In this document: one piece after another, positions 32,421 through 41,508 of the stretch | Position numbering within the stretch: position 1 is the stretch's first letter | How the letters are laid out: every line of letters begins with the position of its first letter | Source: Paraoerskovia sediminicola | GTDB taxonomy: Bacteria; Actinomycetota; Actinomycetes; Actinomycetales; Cellulomonadaceae | Length of the DNA stretch: 64,000 bases | Assembly: GCF_030296575.1 (NCBI RefSeq) | Contig: NZ_AP027729.1 | Coordinates: forward strand, 186,001-250,000 | Direction of reading: 5' to 3' | Notes under the pieces: model-generated | What the model was told of the DNA's origin: nothing | The model's database searches: none | What the model saw: the letters and a program-made list of their open reading frames with translations, nothing else | Position numbers and translations under genes: made by a program

Positions 32421-32750
32421 GTGACCCCGACCGAACCCGGCACCGGCACCGGCACCGGCACCGCGCCCGGCACCGCGCCCTGGGCAGCGTGCCGCGTCGG
32501 GGAGCGCGTCGTCGTCCGCCACCGCTCCCCCGCACCCGGGCCACCGATGACCGACCTGCTCGGGACCGTCGTCCGACGAGACCAGGCGAACGACGGTGCC
32601 GGGACGTCCGCGGACCCGGGCGACGCCGTCGTCGTCGTGCGGTGCGACGCGGGAGCCCGCGCAGGGCAGGAGATCACCGTGCCGCTCAGCGACGTCATCA
32701 CGAGCAAGGTGATCCCGCCGCGCCCGACCCGCGCATCACGCAGGTCCTGA
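32421..32750 (+). CDS. Small protein resembling the N-terminal SH3-like domain of Rv0428c-type acetyltransferases
   Basis: 109 residues. A Gly-Thr repeat leader (from four GGCACC DNA units) precedes VGERVVVRHRSP, MTDLLGTVVRRD, DAVVVVRCDAG and ITVPLSDVITSKVIPPRP. This pattern looks like the beta-barrel domain found at the start of GNAT proteins of the Rv0428c kind, whose catalytic domain would follow ~PPRP. Here the frame stops seven codons later and no acetyltransferase domain is visible in any frame. So it is either a stand-alone domain or a 3'-truncated gene. GTG with GGAG six bases upstream. Confidence 0.5.
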   Translation: MTPTEPGTGTGTGTAPGTAPWAACRVGERVVVRHRSPAPGPPMTDLLGTVVRRDQANDGAGTSADPGDAVVVVRCDAGARAGQEITVPLSDVITSKVIPPRPTRASRRS

Positions 32751-32803
32751 CCGACGACGGCGCGGCGCGGCCCTGATCCGGCCCGGCCCGCACGGGCAGG
32801 TCA

Positions 32804-32941
32804 GGCAGGTCACGACCCGACAGGACGACCGGTCAGGAAGCGCAGGCCGGTCAGGAGACGCAGGCCGGTCGGGCAGGGCAGGCAGGTCGGGCAGGTCACG
32901 ACCCGACAGGAAGACCGGTGAGGAAGCGCAGGCCGGTCAGG
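32804..32941. repeat. Imperfect 86-bp-period direct repeat after tyrA
   Basis: A 52-bp unit starting at 32804 recurs at 32890 with two mismatches. Between and around them lie shorter copies of CAGGCCGGTCAGG and GGCAGGTC. The repeat abuts the tyrA stop and fills most of the 195-bp gap to the small SH3-like gene. Confidence 0.85.
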
Positions 32942-32945
32942 CAGG

Positions 32946-34004
32946 TCAGGCGTAGCGCAGCGCCCCGGTGTCCGCGTCGACGCCGACCACCACGGCCCCC
33001 GCGGCCGCCTCGGCAAGGAGCCTGGCCCGCCAGTCGTCCCCGTGCCCCGCACTGCCGACAGCACCAGCCGCACCAGCCGCGTCCACATCGTCGCCGCCAC
33101 CGTCGCCACCGCGCGCCAGGGTCTCGCGCACCGGGGCGGGCTCGTCGAACACCGCCGCGATGTCCTCCCCGCGCTCGAGCCGTCCGGCGAGCACCGCGAG
33201 GTCGCGGGCCACCTCGCGCAGGAGCGGTGCGACGTCGTTCGCGTTGTCCCGCACCATCGCCTCGGTGCGACGCGGGTCCGTCCTGCCGACCCGCGTGCCG
33301 TCCCGGAAGCTGCCGGCGGCGAGGCCGAGCGCGACGTCGCGCACGGGCGACCGCCCCACCAGCCGCAACAGCTCGGTCGCCAGCACGTGGGGCACGTGGC
33401 TCACGAGTGCCGTCGCGCGGTCGTGGTCAGCGTCGCTCAGCAGGACCGCAGAGCCACCGAGGGGGCCGGTGACGAGCCGGAGGAGAGTCTGCAGCCGCTG
33501 CGCGTCGGTCGCCGGGTCGACGGTCACCGCCCAGCGCGCGCCTGCCAGCATCTGCGCGCTCGACGCCGCGAAGCCCGACTGCTCGGTGCCTGCCATGGGG
33601 TGCGCGCCGACGTAGGACCCGGCGAGCCCCGCCGCGGCGAAGGCCTCGCGCACGGGCGCCTTGACGCTCCCGACGTCGGTCAGGACCACGCCGCCGCGCG
33701 TCGCGCCCACTCCCAGAGCCGAGGCGAGCTCGCGCGCCGTCTCGGCCATCGCGCGCAGCGGCACCGCCACGACGACCACGTCGGGCACCTCACCGGCCGA
33801 CCAGCCGCACTCGACGGCCAGGTCCCCGATGCTCCCGGCGCACCGGACGCCCACCGCGGCAGCCGCCGTCCGGGTCGCCGCCGACGGGTCGACGCCGACG
33901 ACGTCCAGCCCCTGGTCCACGAGCCGGCGAGCCACCGAACCCCCGACGAGGCCGAGGCCGACCACGGCGACGGTCCTGGCCTCCCGGCCGACCAACGCGC
34001 TCAC
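32946..34004 (-). CDS. tyrA: Prephenate dehydrogenase
   Basis: NAD(P)-dependent enzyme of tyrosine synthesis, 352 residues. Nucleotide-binding VAVVGLGLVGGSVARRL is at the N-terminus, catalytic and substrate-binding motifs YVGAHPMAGTEQSGF and LVSHVPHVLATEL follow. The C-terminal ~60 residues are Gly/Ala/Asp-rich without a recognisable ACT domain. GTG overlaps the pheA stop (GTGA). Third gene of an ACT-protein–pheA–tyrA operon. Confidence 0.9.
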   Translation of the reverse strand: MSALVGREARTVAVVGLGLVGGSVARRLVDQGLDVVGVDPSAATRTAAAAVGVRCAGSIGDLAVECGWSAGEVPDVVVVAVPLRAMAETARELASALGVGATRGGVVLTDVGSVKAPVREAFAAAGLAGSYVGAHPMAGTEQSGFAASSAQMLAGARWAVTVDPATDAQRLQTLLRLVTGPLGGSAVLLSDADHDRATALVSHVPHVLATELLRLVGRSPVRDVALGLAAGSFRDGTRVGRTDPRRTEAMVRDNANDVAPLLREVARDLAVLAGRLERGEDIAAVFDEPAPVRETLARGGDGGGDDVDAAGAAGAVGSAGHGDDWRARLLAEAAAGAVVVGVDADTGALRYA

Positions 34005-35014
34005 GGCGCGCCCCAGACCAGAGCCGCGTCGAGCTCGGCGGCCGTCGCGCCGCGCCGCACCCCGCCGTCGGGCAGGTGCTCGGCGCCCGGCGAGCCCTCC
34101 AGGTCGGAGCGCGCCGGGAACACGCCCAGGGTCTTGAGCGAGTCGCCCACGGCCAGCAGGTCGCGCAGGACCTGCGCGAGCCCCTCGTCCCACGGCGCGG
34201 CGTCGATGGTCACGACGAACACGTACCAGCCGTCGCGCGCCTTCACCGGCCGCGTGATGAGGCTCGACATGTTCACGCCCGACTGCGCGAAGGCGGCGGT
34301 GATGCGCGCGAGCACGCCCGGCCCCGTGACCACCGGCGTGATCGCGAGCATCGTGCGCCACCCGCGACCCAGGTCGGACGCCGCGTACCCGGCGAGGGCG
34401 CGCCGCGCCCCGCCCGGGGGGCGATGGTCAGGAACCGGGTCCTGGCACCGCGGTAGTCGTTGACTCCCCGCTCGAACGTCTCCAGCCCGTACAGCTCACC
34501 GCACAGCGGCGGTCCCAGGGCGACCTGGTGGTCGGCGACGTCGCGGCAGGCTGCCGCGTTGGAGGCGGCCGGGACCTCGCGCAGGCCCGTCCGCCGCGTG
34601 AGCTCCTGGCACTGCGCCAGACCGTGCGGGTGCGCGACGATCTCGGTGAGCCGCCCGTGACCGGGGCGGACGAACGCGTCGAACTCGATGTCGATCACGG
34701 TCTCGTCGATCCCGACCACGTCCGCGGCACCCACGATCGCGTCGAGGAGGGCACGACGTAGCCCTCGACCGTGCTCTCGATCGCCACGACGCCGAGGTCG
34801 ACGTCCCCGGAGGCGACCGCACCGTAGACGGCGCCGACCCCGTCGAGCGGGACCAGCCGCGGTGTCGGCACCTCCGCCGAGGCGCCTGCCGAGCCGCCCG
34901 CCGTCACACCCCCGTGGCGCTGCGACGTGCCGACCACGCCGCCGCGGCCTGGTGGGTGAAGGAACCCTCGGGGCCGAGGTAGGCGAGGGCCCCCGGGGGC
35001 GTCGCGCCGGTCAC
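34001..35014 (-). CDS. pheA: Prephenate dehydratase with ACT domain (three frame breaks)
   Basis: Makes phenylpyruvate from prephenate. Pieces in order: AYLGPEGSFTHQAAAA; then DLGVVAIESTVEGYVVP; then DFDAFVRPGHG-type region with TEIVAHPHGLAQCQEL and ELYGLETFERGVNDYRGARTR (the catalytic T-R-F loop, here TRFLTI); then an ACT domain GVLARITAAFAQSGVNMSSL with a TRPVK in place of the usual ESRP. Frame changes lie near 34935–34946, 34745–34750 and at the G6 run 34416–34421; one base added at each gives ~338 residues. GTG overlaps the upstream ACT-protein gene. Confidence 0.85.
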
Positions 35015-35919
35015 CGTCCGGCCCGGGCCTCGGCGGCCCGGGGCGCCGCGTCCCACTCGGGGCGGAACGCCTGGGGCGAGGGGACGAAGGTCACGCCGGG
35101 GATCACGGCGAGCACCCGGCGCGCGACACCCCGGTCGTCGAGGCGCGCGACGAGATCGTCGAGGACGGTGGGCGCGGGGCACGCGAACGAGGCGAAGAAG
35201 ACGTGGGGCCCCTCGGCCGAGGGGTGGCTGCGCAGGTGGTCGAGGTCGATGCCGACGTCGGCGAAGACCCGCAGCGTCTCCTGCAGCGAACCGCGATGAT
35301 CGTCCCTGGGCCCGAACGCGAACCAGACCTGGGCCTCACCCTCGACCTTCGCCGCCTCTGCGCGGGACTCGACGAGCCCGTACCAGACCGGGTCGCCCTC
35401 GGTGAGCCGTGCGCTGCCGACGAGCTCCACGAACCCGGCGGGGACGCGGGACCGCTCGATCACCAGCGACCCGGCCGACCCGGCGAGGTCGACCCGCTCG
35501 GCGACGCCGGCGCGGGAGGGCACGAGGCGCGGGGCGGCACCCATCGCGCGCAGCACGTGGCGGCAGTCGCGCATCCCGGCCTCGTCGACGACGACGCTGC
35601 CGCCAGCGTCGCGCGAGGGACCGACCCAGACCCAGTCGGCGCGCACCGCGACGGCGCCCGTCACCACGAGGGAGCGGTCCGCGGCGAGGAGTGCTCGCTC
35701 GAGGTCCTCGGAGGGCTGCAACGGGTGACCGATGTGCAGCACGGCGCGCAGTCCCTCGATCCGGGCGACCGTCGCCAGCGTGGCGCTCGTGGTCCCGAGG
35801 TCCAGCAGCTCCGACTGACGCTCCGAGCCGTCGGGGCCGTCGTCGGCCCTCGTCCACCCTGCCGACTCGACGGCCTGGCGGACGTGCTCGCCCGACTCCC
35901 TCTCACTGCGTCCGAGCAT
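35011..35919 (-). CDS. ACT-domain protein, possible degenerate prephenate dehydratase relative
   Basis: 302 residues, not a family I can name. The last ~110 residues look like an ACT domain (WFAFGPRDDHRGSLQETL, FADVGIDLDHLRSHPS). The middle, VDEAGMRDCRHVLRAMG to VWYGLVESR, resembles the second subdomain of prephenate dehydratase (the H-P-Q-A-L-x-Q-C helix and the region before the T-R-F loop) but the Thr-Arg-Phe catalytic loop is absent. The N-terminus is unlike PDT. ATG has GGAGG seven bases upstream, and its stop overlaps pheA (GTGA). A regulator or partner of PheA is a reasonable guess. Confidence 0.6.
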   Translation of the reverse strand: MLGRSERESGEHVRQAVESAGWTRADDGPDGSERQSELLDLGTTSATLATVARIEGLRAVLHIGHPLQPSEDLERALLAADRSLVVTGAVAVRADWVWVGPSRDAGGSVVVDEAGMRDCRHVLRAMGAAPRLVPSRAGVAERVDLAGSAGSLVIERSRVPAGFVELVGSARLTEGDPVWYGLVESRAEAAKVEGEAQVWFAFGPRDDHRGSLQETLRVFADVGIDLDHLRSHPSAEGPHVFFASFACPAPTVLDDLVARLDDRGVARRVLAVIPGVTFVPSPQAFRPEWDAAPRAAEARAGR

Positions 35920-36015
35920 CGTCTGGCCTCCGCGAGCGTCGAGCGGGCCCGCGGGGCCGTCGACTGGTGTGTGGGGGTCGTCCGACCCGCGTACCGGCGC
36001 AGTCTAGCTGCGCGG

Positions 36016-37782
36016 CTACTCGCAGACGATCTTGTTCTGCGGCTGGTACGTCCACGTCTTCGCCTCGTCCTTGTCGACGTCGCCGTCGTGCGAGACCTTG
36101 CGGGTCACGGTCACGGTGAACCCGGCGTTGCCGGCGCCGCTGGGCGCGCAACCGTCGCTGTCGGACGTGACGGTGGTCGGCTCGACGACGTCGCGTCGCG
36201 GCCCGGTGGAGCTGGAGACGTCCCAGTAGTCGGAGCTCCAGACCGCGATGTACAGCCGGTCTCCGGAGATCCAGGACTGGAGCAGCGCCCCGTAGGGCGA
36301 GTCGTTCTTCCACCGCACGTCGATCTGACCGACGTACATGGTCGACTCGCGGCCCTCGGGGTACCGGTCGTAGTAGTACGAGTGCGGCTTGTGGGTGATG
36401 TCCTCGAAGCCCGCGAGGAACCCGGCGTTGTAGGTGCTCGTCGCCATCTGCGACAACCCGCCGCCGATCTCGTCCTTGACGAAGCCGTCCACGACGACGT
36501 GCGCCACCGAGTACCCGTTCTCCACCGTGATGGGCGCGAGGGTGTCGGAGACGGAGAACTCGTCGCCCGGACGGACCAGGACGCCCGTGACCTTCTTGGC
36601 CGCCGCACGCAGGTTCTGGGTCCGGACCGGCTCGTCGGTCAGGGGCGTGGAGAACTCGACGATCTTCTTCTTCACCCCGAGCTCCTTCAGGTCGTCCGCC
36701 GACGACTCGGGCTCGACGGGGACGAGCTCGACCGCGACCGTGCGCTCGTCGGTCGAGGTCGAGGTCGCGGCGCCGTCGACGGCCACCGTGAGGGCTGCGG
36801 GGTCGAGCTCCGCGCCCGCCTTGCCGCCCTTGATCGTCGGCTTGTCGTCGGCGAACACGAACCGCGCCTCGGTCGGGTCGGACTCGAGGTCCTTGGTCCG
36901 GTCCAGCACGGCCTCGTCGAGCGCGTCCTCGTCCCAGGTCAGGACCAGGTCGCCGTCCACCGCCGGGAACGACGCCGCCCCTGCGAGCGCGGCGGGCGGC
37001 AGCTCCGGGCGCTGGTCCCCGACCTCCACCGTGACCGGGGCGGAGACCACCGTCTCGGCGACGGCGAGGGCGGCGTCGGTCTCGTCCTGGGTGACGTCGG
37101 GCTCGGTCGGTCCGGACGGCAGCGGGACCGGGGACACGCCGACGAGCCACTCGTCCGCGATGACGTCGCTCGCCCGGTCGACGTCGACCGCCGTCCCGTC
37201 CTGCGCCGGCGAGGCCTGGGGCTCGGCGCCCTCGAACGAGACCGTGCCGTCGACGGGCGCGAGGTCGAGGCTCGCCGCGGCGTCCTCGAGCTCGGCGGAC
37301 AGCGAGTCGTCGTCGACGGTCACGACCGGGTCGTGCTCACCGCCGCCGACGATCTGCTCCCAGAGCCGCTGGGGGCGCAGCGAGAACGACGTCAGGGAGG
37401 CGGCCGTCGCGGCGGTGTCGACCTCGAGCCCGGCGGCCTGAGGGTCGATGGACGTGGTCCGGTCCTCGACCTCCACGGCGAGAGGTTCCCTGGCTCGCGG
37501 GGCGAGCTCCGCGTCGAGCGTGGCCTGCGCCTCGTCCGAGCTCTGCCCCCCGACGTCGATGCCGGCGACCGTCGTCCCCGTGGGCACGGTGTCCGAGAGC
37601 GCCCACTGCGCACCGACGTACGCGCCACCGAGGACGACCACACCGACCCCGGTCCACAGCGCCACCTTGGGCCAGCGGCTCGGGGCAGGCTCCTCACCGA
37701 TGCCGAGCCCGTCCAGGCCGGACGTACCCCGGTCCCCGTCGCGGGGCTCGTCGGGCTGCGCGGCGTCGGAACGGTCTCCCAT
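36016..37782 (-). CDS. VanW family protein with peptidoglycan-binding-like repeats
   Basis: 588-residue membrane-anchored exported protein. A charged N-terminus of ~38 residues precedes one membrane helix (VALWTGVGVVVLGGAYVG). Residues ~65–370 contain two beta-rich regions of the PG_binding_4/YoaR kind (TTVAGIDVGGQSSDEAQATL near 70). The VanW domain follows with RPGDEFSVSDTL, GYSVAHVVVDG and EIGGGLSQMATSTYNA. Function in the cell wall is likely but unproven. Intact; ATG start. Confidence 0.85.
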   Translation of the reverse strand: MGDRSDAAQPDEPRDGDRGTSGLDGLGIGEEPAPSRWPKVALWTGVGVVVLGGAYVGAQWALSDTVPTGTTVAGIDVGGQSSDEAQATLDAELAPRAREPLAVEVEDRTTSIDPQAAGLEVDTAATAASLTSFSLRPQRLWEQIVGGGEHDPVVTVDDDSLSAELEDAAASLDLAPVDGTVSFEGAEPQASPAQDGTAVDVDRASDVIADEWLVGVSPVPLPSGPTEPDVTQDETDAALAVAETVVSAPVTVEVGDQRPELPPAALAGAASFPAVDGDLVLTWDEDALDEAVLDRTKDLESDPTEARFVFADDKPTIKGGKAGAELDPAALTVAVDGAATSTSTDERTVAVELVPVEPESSADDLKELGVKKKIVEFSTPLTDEPVRTQNLRAAAKKVTGVLVRPGDEFSVSDTLAPITVENGYSVAHVVVDGFVKDEIGGGLSQMATSTYNAGFLAGFEDITHKPHSYYYDRYPEGRESTMYVGQIDVRWKNDSPYGALLQSWISGDRLYIAVWSSDYWDVSSSTGPRRDVVEPTTVTSDSDGCAPSGAGNAGFTVTVTRKVSHDGDVDKDEAKTWTYQPQNKIVCE

Positions 37783-37842
37783 GCGTGTCTCCGGGGTCGA
37801 GCCGAGCGGCGCCGTAGCGGCGCCGCGGGTGTTGCGACGATC

Positions 37843-38325
37843 CTATGGGTCGGCCGAGGTCCGCGTGTCCGCGTCCAGCCCGCGCGTCCCGGCAGGCTCG
37901 TCCTCGTCCGGCCCGACGGGCGCGGCGGGCGCGGCGGGCGCGACGTCGGAGAACCAGCGACGCGGCGCGAACGCCGCGATGCCGAGCACGACGAGGCCGC
38001 CGTAGGACCAGACGTAGCCGACCGCTCCCCCGGCGGCACCACCAGCGATGATCACGTCGCCGCCGGGGCCCTCGAGCGCCATCAGCTGGACGATCACGAC
38101 CCACCCCACGGCCGTCGCGAGCAGGCCGCCACCACCCGCCCAAGCTCGGGTGAGGACCGCCGTGGTGCCCGTGAGCGCGAGGGCGAGGACCACCCCGATC
38201 GGGATCACGTCGGCGAGGGTCATCCGGTGCGCGACGGTCCCGACCGCGCCGGCGACGACGCCGAGCAGCAGGCAGCCCGTGAGCCGCAGGAGCAGTGTCC
38301 TCATCGGTACGGAGCGCGTGGTCAC
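37843..38325 (-). CDS. DUF6113-type small membrane protein
   Basis: 160-residue protein with four hydrophobic helices between residues 10 and 115 and an acidic, Pro/Ala-rich tail. No known activity. GTG lies four bases after the mshB stop, so it is translationally close to it; this adjacency recurs in actinobacteria. An internal ATG seven codons on (MRTLLLRL) is an alternative start. Confidence 0.72.
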   Translation of the reverse strand: MTTRSVPMRTLLLRLTGCLLLGVVAGAVGTVAHRMTLADVIPIGVVLALALTGTTAVLTRAWAGGGGLLATAVGWVVIVQLMALEGPGGDVIIAGGAAGGAVGYVWSYGGLVVLGIAAFAPRRWFSDVAPAAPAAPVGPDEDEPAGTRGLDADTRTSADP

Positions 38326-38329
38326 CCCG

Positions 38330-39294
38330 TCACGCTACCCGGTGGCGGGCGTAGAACTCGTGGCCGGGCACGGCGGCGAGCACCCCGTTGCTGAGGGCGA
38401 GGCTCGCGACGACCCCGGTCACGCCGTCGACACGTCGCGCGTCCTGGACCTGGGTGGCGTGCGCACGCAGGGCCGCGAGCACGTGGTCCAGCACCGGGGG
38501 ACCTCGACGGTCACGACGTCACCGAGGTCGTCGTCGGGGACGACGACCGACGGCAGCGCCCCGTCGACAGCGGGCAGCTCGAGACCTGGGCGGGCCGGCA
38601 GGGAGCGCCGGGTGGACCGGGCGACGGACTCGGGCAGGACGGCGAACCACAGCTCCTCGACGAACGCCTCGCCCGCACTCGCGTGGGCGAGCACCACGGC
38701 ACGCACCGTCACCTCGTGCGCCCGGACGTGGTCGGGATGCCCGTACCCGCCGCCCGGCTCGTAGGTCGCGACGACCCGCGGACGGCGCTCGAGCAGCAGC
38801 CCGGCGAGCCGGCCCGCGCTCTCGTCCAGGTCGACCCCGACGAACGCCCCGCTCGGCAGCACGGCGTCGCGCGCGGCGACCCCGGGCGCGACCCACGCCA
38901 TGCCCGAGTCCTCGTACCGGACCGGCTCGCGCGACGCCGTCCGACGCCCGCCCGCGGGACCGCGGGACCCGGTGCCACCTGCGCCACCGGGGAAAGGACC
39001 GTCGAGCAGGTCGAGCGTGTCGAGGAACGCGTGGTCGGTGACGCCGAGGGCATCGAGGGCCGCAGCGAGCTCGCGCTCACGGTGCGCGGCGAGCGCCGGC
39101 CCGTCCCCCTCGAGACCCGACGGGTCGGGGCCGATCACCTCGCCCCGCTCCCCCCGCGTGCAGGTCACGAGGCCGACGGGCTCGCCCGACGACGCCCAGG
39201 TGGCGAGCAGGGCACCGCTCGTCAGGGTCTCGTCGTCCGGGTGCGCGTGGACCGCGACGAGCCCGCCGCGCGGGACGGCCGCGGTCGCGCGCAC
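38330..39294 (-). CDS. mshB: Mycothiol biosynthesis deacetylase MshB (frame broken near C-terminus)
   Basis: Zinc-dependent N-acetyl-glucosaminyl-inositol deacetylase, second step of mycothiol synthesis. Zinc motif VHAHPDDETLTSGALLA lies near residue 15 and YGHPDHVRAHEVTVRA near 165. A Gly/Arg-rich linker (~residues 95–125) is longer than usual. The frame is lost at the G5 run 38496–38500 (plus strand); with one more base the end reads VLDHVLAALRAHATQVQDAR and stops four bases before the DUF6113 gene. Marks the organism as a mycothiol-producing actinobacterium. Confidence 0.92.
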
Positions 39295-39307
39295 CTGCTG
39301 CTCCCGA

Positions 39308-41263
39308 TCAGGCGCGCTTGAGGCGCGCGGCCGCGCGGGCGCGGTCCGTCGAGTCCAGGAGCACCTTGCGGATCCGCACGAACTGCGGCGTGACCTCGAC
39401 GCACTCGTCCTCGCGGGCGAACTCGAGGGACTCCTCGAGCGTCAGGTGACGCGGGGGCGTGAGGTTCTCGAACGTGTCGCTCGAGGCAGCACGCATGTTC
39501 GTGAGCTTCTTCTCCTTGGTGATGTTCACGTCCATGTCCTCGGCGCGCGAGTTCTCGCCGACGATCATGCCCTCGTAGACCTCCTGGGTGGGGTCGACGA
39601 AGAACGCGCCCCGCTCCTGCAGGTTGATCATCGCGAACGGCGTGACGACTCCGGCGCGGTCCGCGACGAGGGACCCCTGGACGCGGGTCTCGATCGGTCC
39701 GGCCCAGGCCTCGTAGCCCTCGGAGATCGAGGACGCGATGCCGGTACCACGCGTGTCGGTGAGGAACCGGGTGCGGAACCCGATGAGGCCGCGCGCCGGG
39801 ACCAGGAACTCCATGCGGACCCAGCCGGTGCCGTGGTTGCTCATCGACTCCATGCGGCCCTTGCGCTGCGCGAGGAGCTGCGTGACCGAGCCGAGGTACT
39901 CCTCGGGGACGTCGATCGTCATGCGCTCCATCGGCTCGTGCACCTTGCCGTCGACCATCTTCGTGACGACCTGGGGCTTGCCGACGGTGAGCTCGAAGCC
40001 CTCGCGGCGCATCTGCTCGACGAGGATCGCCAGGGCGAGCTCGCCACGCCCCTGGACCTCCCACGCGTCGGGACGCTCGGTCGGCAGGACCTTGAGCGAG
40101 ACGTTGCCGACGAGCTCCTTGTCGAGGCGGTCCTTGACCTGGCGGGCGGTGACCTTGTGGCCCTTGCCGCCCTTGCCCGCGAGCGGGGACGTGTTGATCC
40201 CGATGGTCATCGAGATCGCCGGGTCGTCGACGGTGATGAGCGGCAGCGGGCGCGGGTCGTCAGGGTCGGTGAGGGTCTCGCCGATGGTGATGTCCTCGAT
40301 GCCGGCGACCGCGACGATGTCGCCGGGCCCCGCGGAGTCCGTCGAGACGCGCTCGAGCGCCTTGGTCTCGAGGAGCTCGGTGATCCGGACGTTCTGCAGG
40401 GTGCCGTCCTGGCGGGCCCACGCGACCGTCTGGCCCTTGGTGATCGTGCCGTTGAAGATGCGCAGGAGCGCGAGACGACCGAGGAACGGCGACGCGTCGA
40501 GGTTCGTGACGTGCGCCTGCAGCGGAGCGCCCTCGTCGTAGGCCGGGGCGGGGATCTTCTCGAGGATCGTGAGGAAGAGCGGCTCGAGGTCCTCGTCCGC
40601 CGGGAGCGTGCCGTTGTCCGGCTGCTCGATCGAGGCGCGCCCGGCCTTCGCCGACGCGTAGACGACCGGGACGTCGAGGATCGCGTCGAGGTCCAGGTCG
40701 GGGACCTCGTCGGCGAGGTCGCTCGCCAGGCCCAGGAGCAGGTCGGTGGACTCGGCCACGACCTCCTCGATGCGGCCGTCGGGGCGGTCGACCTTGTTGA
40801 CGACGAGGATCACGGGCAGCTTCGCGGCCAGCGCCTTGCGCAGCACGAAGCGGGTCTGCGGCAGCGGCCCCTCGGACGCGTCGACGAGCAGGACGACACC
40901 GTCGACCATGGACAGACCGCGCTCGACCTCACCACCGAAGTCGGCGTGGCCCGGGGTGTCGATGACGTTGATCGTCACGCCGTCGGGCTGACCCACCGTC
41001 GCGGCGGCCGGCCCGGCGTAGCGGACGGCCGTGTTCTTCGCGAGGATCGTGATGCCCTTCTCGCGCTCCAGCTCGCCGGAGTCCATCGCACGCTCGTCGA
41101 CGTGCTGGTGGCTCGTGAACGATCCGGCCTGGTGGAGCATCGCGTCCACGAGTGTCGTCTTGCCGTGGTCGACGTGGGCGACGATCGCGACGTTGCGCAG
41201 GTCGGAGCGCACGAGGCGCACAGACGGCGCTGCGGAGGGCACGGTCATGGAAGGAATTCTCAT
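39308..41263 (-). CDS. typA: Ribosome-associated GTPase TypA/BipA
   Basis: Translational GTPase binding the 70S ribosome, linked to stress and ribosome assembly. 651 residues, intact. G motifs: [36 protein letters not shown] and YASAKAG; the C-terminal BipA region includes [13 protein letters not shown] and [18 protein letters not shown]. Two possible ATGs lie five codons apart; neither has a strong ribosome binding site, and the inner one (41248) matches homologues better. Confidence 0.95.
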   Translation of the reverse strand: MRIPSMTVPSAAPSVRLVRSDLRNVAIVAHVDHGKTTLVDAMLHQAGSFTSHQHVDERAMDSGELEREKGITILAKNTAVRYAGPAAATVGQPDGVTINVIDTPGHADFGGEVERGLSMVDGVVLLVDASEGPLPQTRFVLRKALAAKLPVILVVNKVDRPDGRIEEVVAESTDLLLGLASDLADEVPDLDLDAILDVPVVYASAKAGRASIEQPDNGTLPADEDLEPLFLTILEKIPAPAYDEGAPLQAHVTNLDASPFLGRLALLRIFNGTITKGQTVAWARQDGTLQNVRITELLETKALERVSTDSAGPGDIVAVAGIEDITIGETLTDPDDPRPLPLITVDDPAISMTIGINTSPLAGKGGKGHKVTARQVKDRLDKELVGNVSLKVLPTERPDAWEVQGRGELALAILVEQMRREGFELTVGKPQVVTKMVDGKVHEPMERMTIDVPEEYLGSVTQLLAQRKGRMESMSNHGTGWVRMEFLVPARGLIGFRTRFLTDTRGTGIASSISEGYEAWAGPIETRVQGSLVADRAGVVTPFAMINLQERGAFFVDPTQEVYEGMIVGENSRAEDMDVNITKEKKLTNMRAASSDTFENLTPPRHLTLEESLEFAREDECVEVTPQFVRIRKVLLDSTDRARAAARLKRA

Positions 41264-41390
41264 CTCGATCAGGGGGAGGCGCGGAGATCGCGCGCTGTCA
41301 TCTTACCCACCTCGCACGCCGGGTGTCCCGGATCGTGCGCAGTCTCACGTCCTACGGGCCCGTGCGTGCCGCTCGGGAGAGGGGACGACG

Positions 41391-41428
41391 ACGGCGCGGC
41401 GACCCTCGCGTGAGGGTCGCCGCGCCGT
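41391..41428 (-). terminator. 17-bp perfect hairpin after the oligopeptide transporter operon
   Basis: Stem arms begin ACGGCGCGGCGACCCTC and pair perfectly over 17 bases around the loop GCGT. It lies 80 bp past the stop of the fused ATPase gene and before the typA promoter region, so it should end the opp transcript. Confidence 0.8.
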
Positions 41429-41508
41429 TCGTCGGACGTCGTCCGTGGCCTGGGCGGTCGGCCTGCCGGCCGTCCCGGTGCGCCAGGCGCGCCGGGAGGG
41501 TTCAGGCG

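Noticed and set aside
34001-35014. pheA as a real pseudogene
   Set aside because: All motifs survive in order across the frame changes, codon bias is intact and the gene sits in a tight operon; sequencing errors explain it better.
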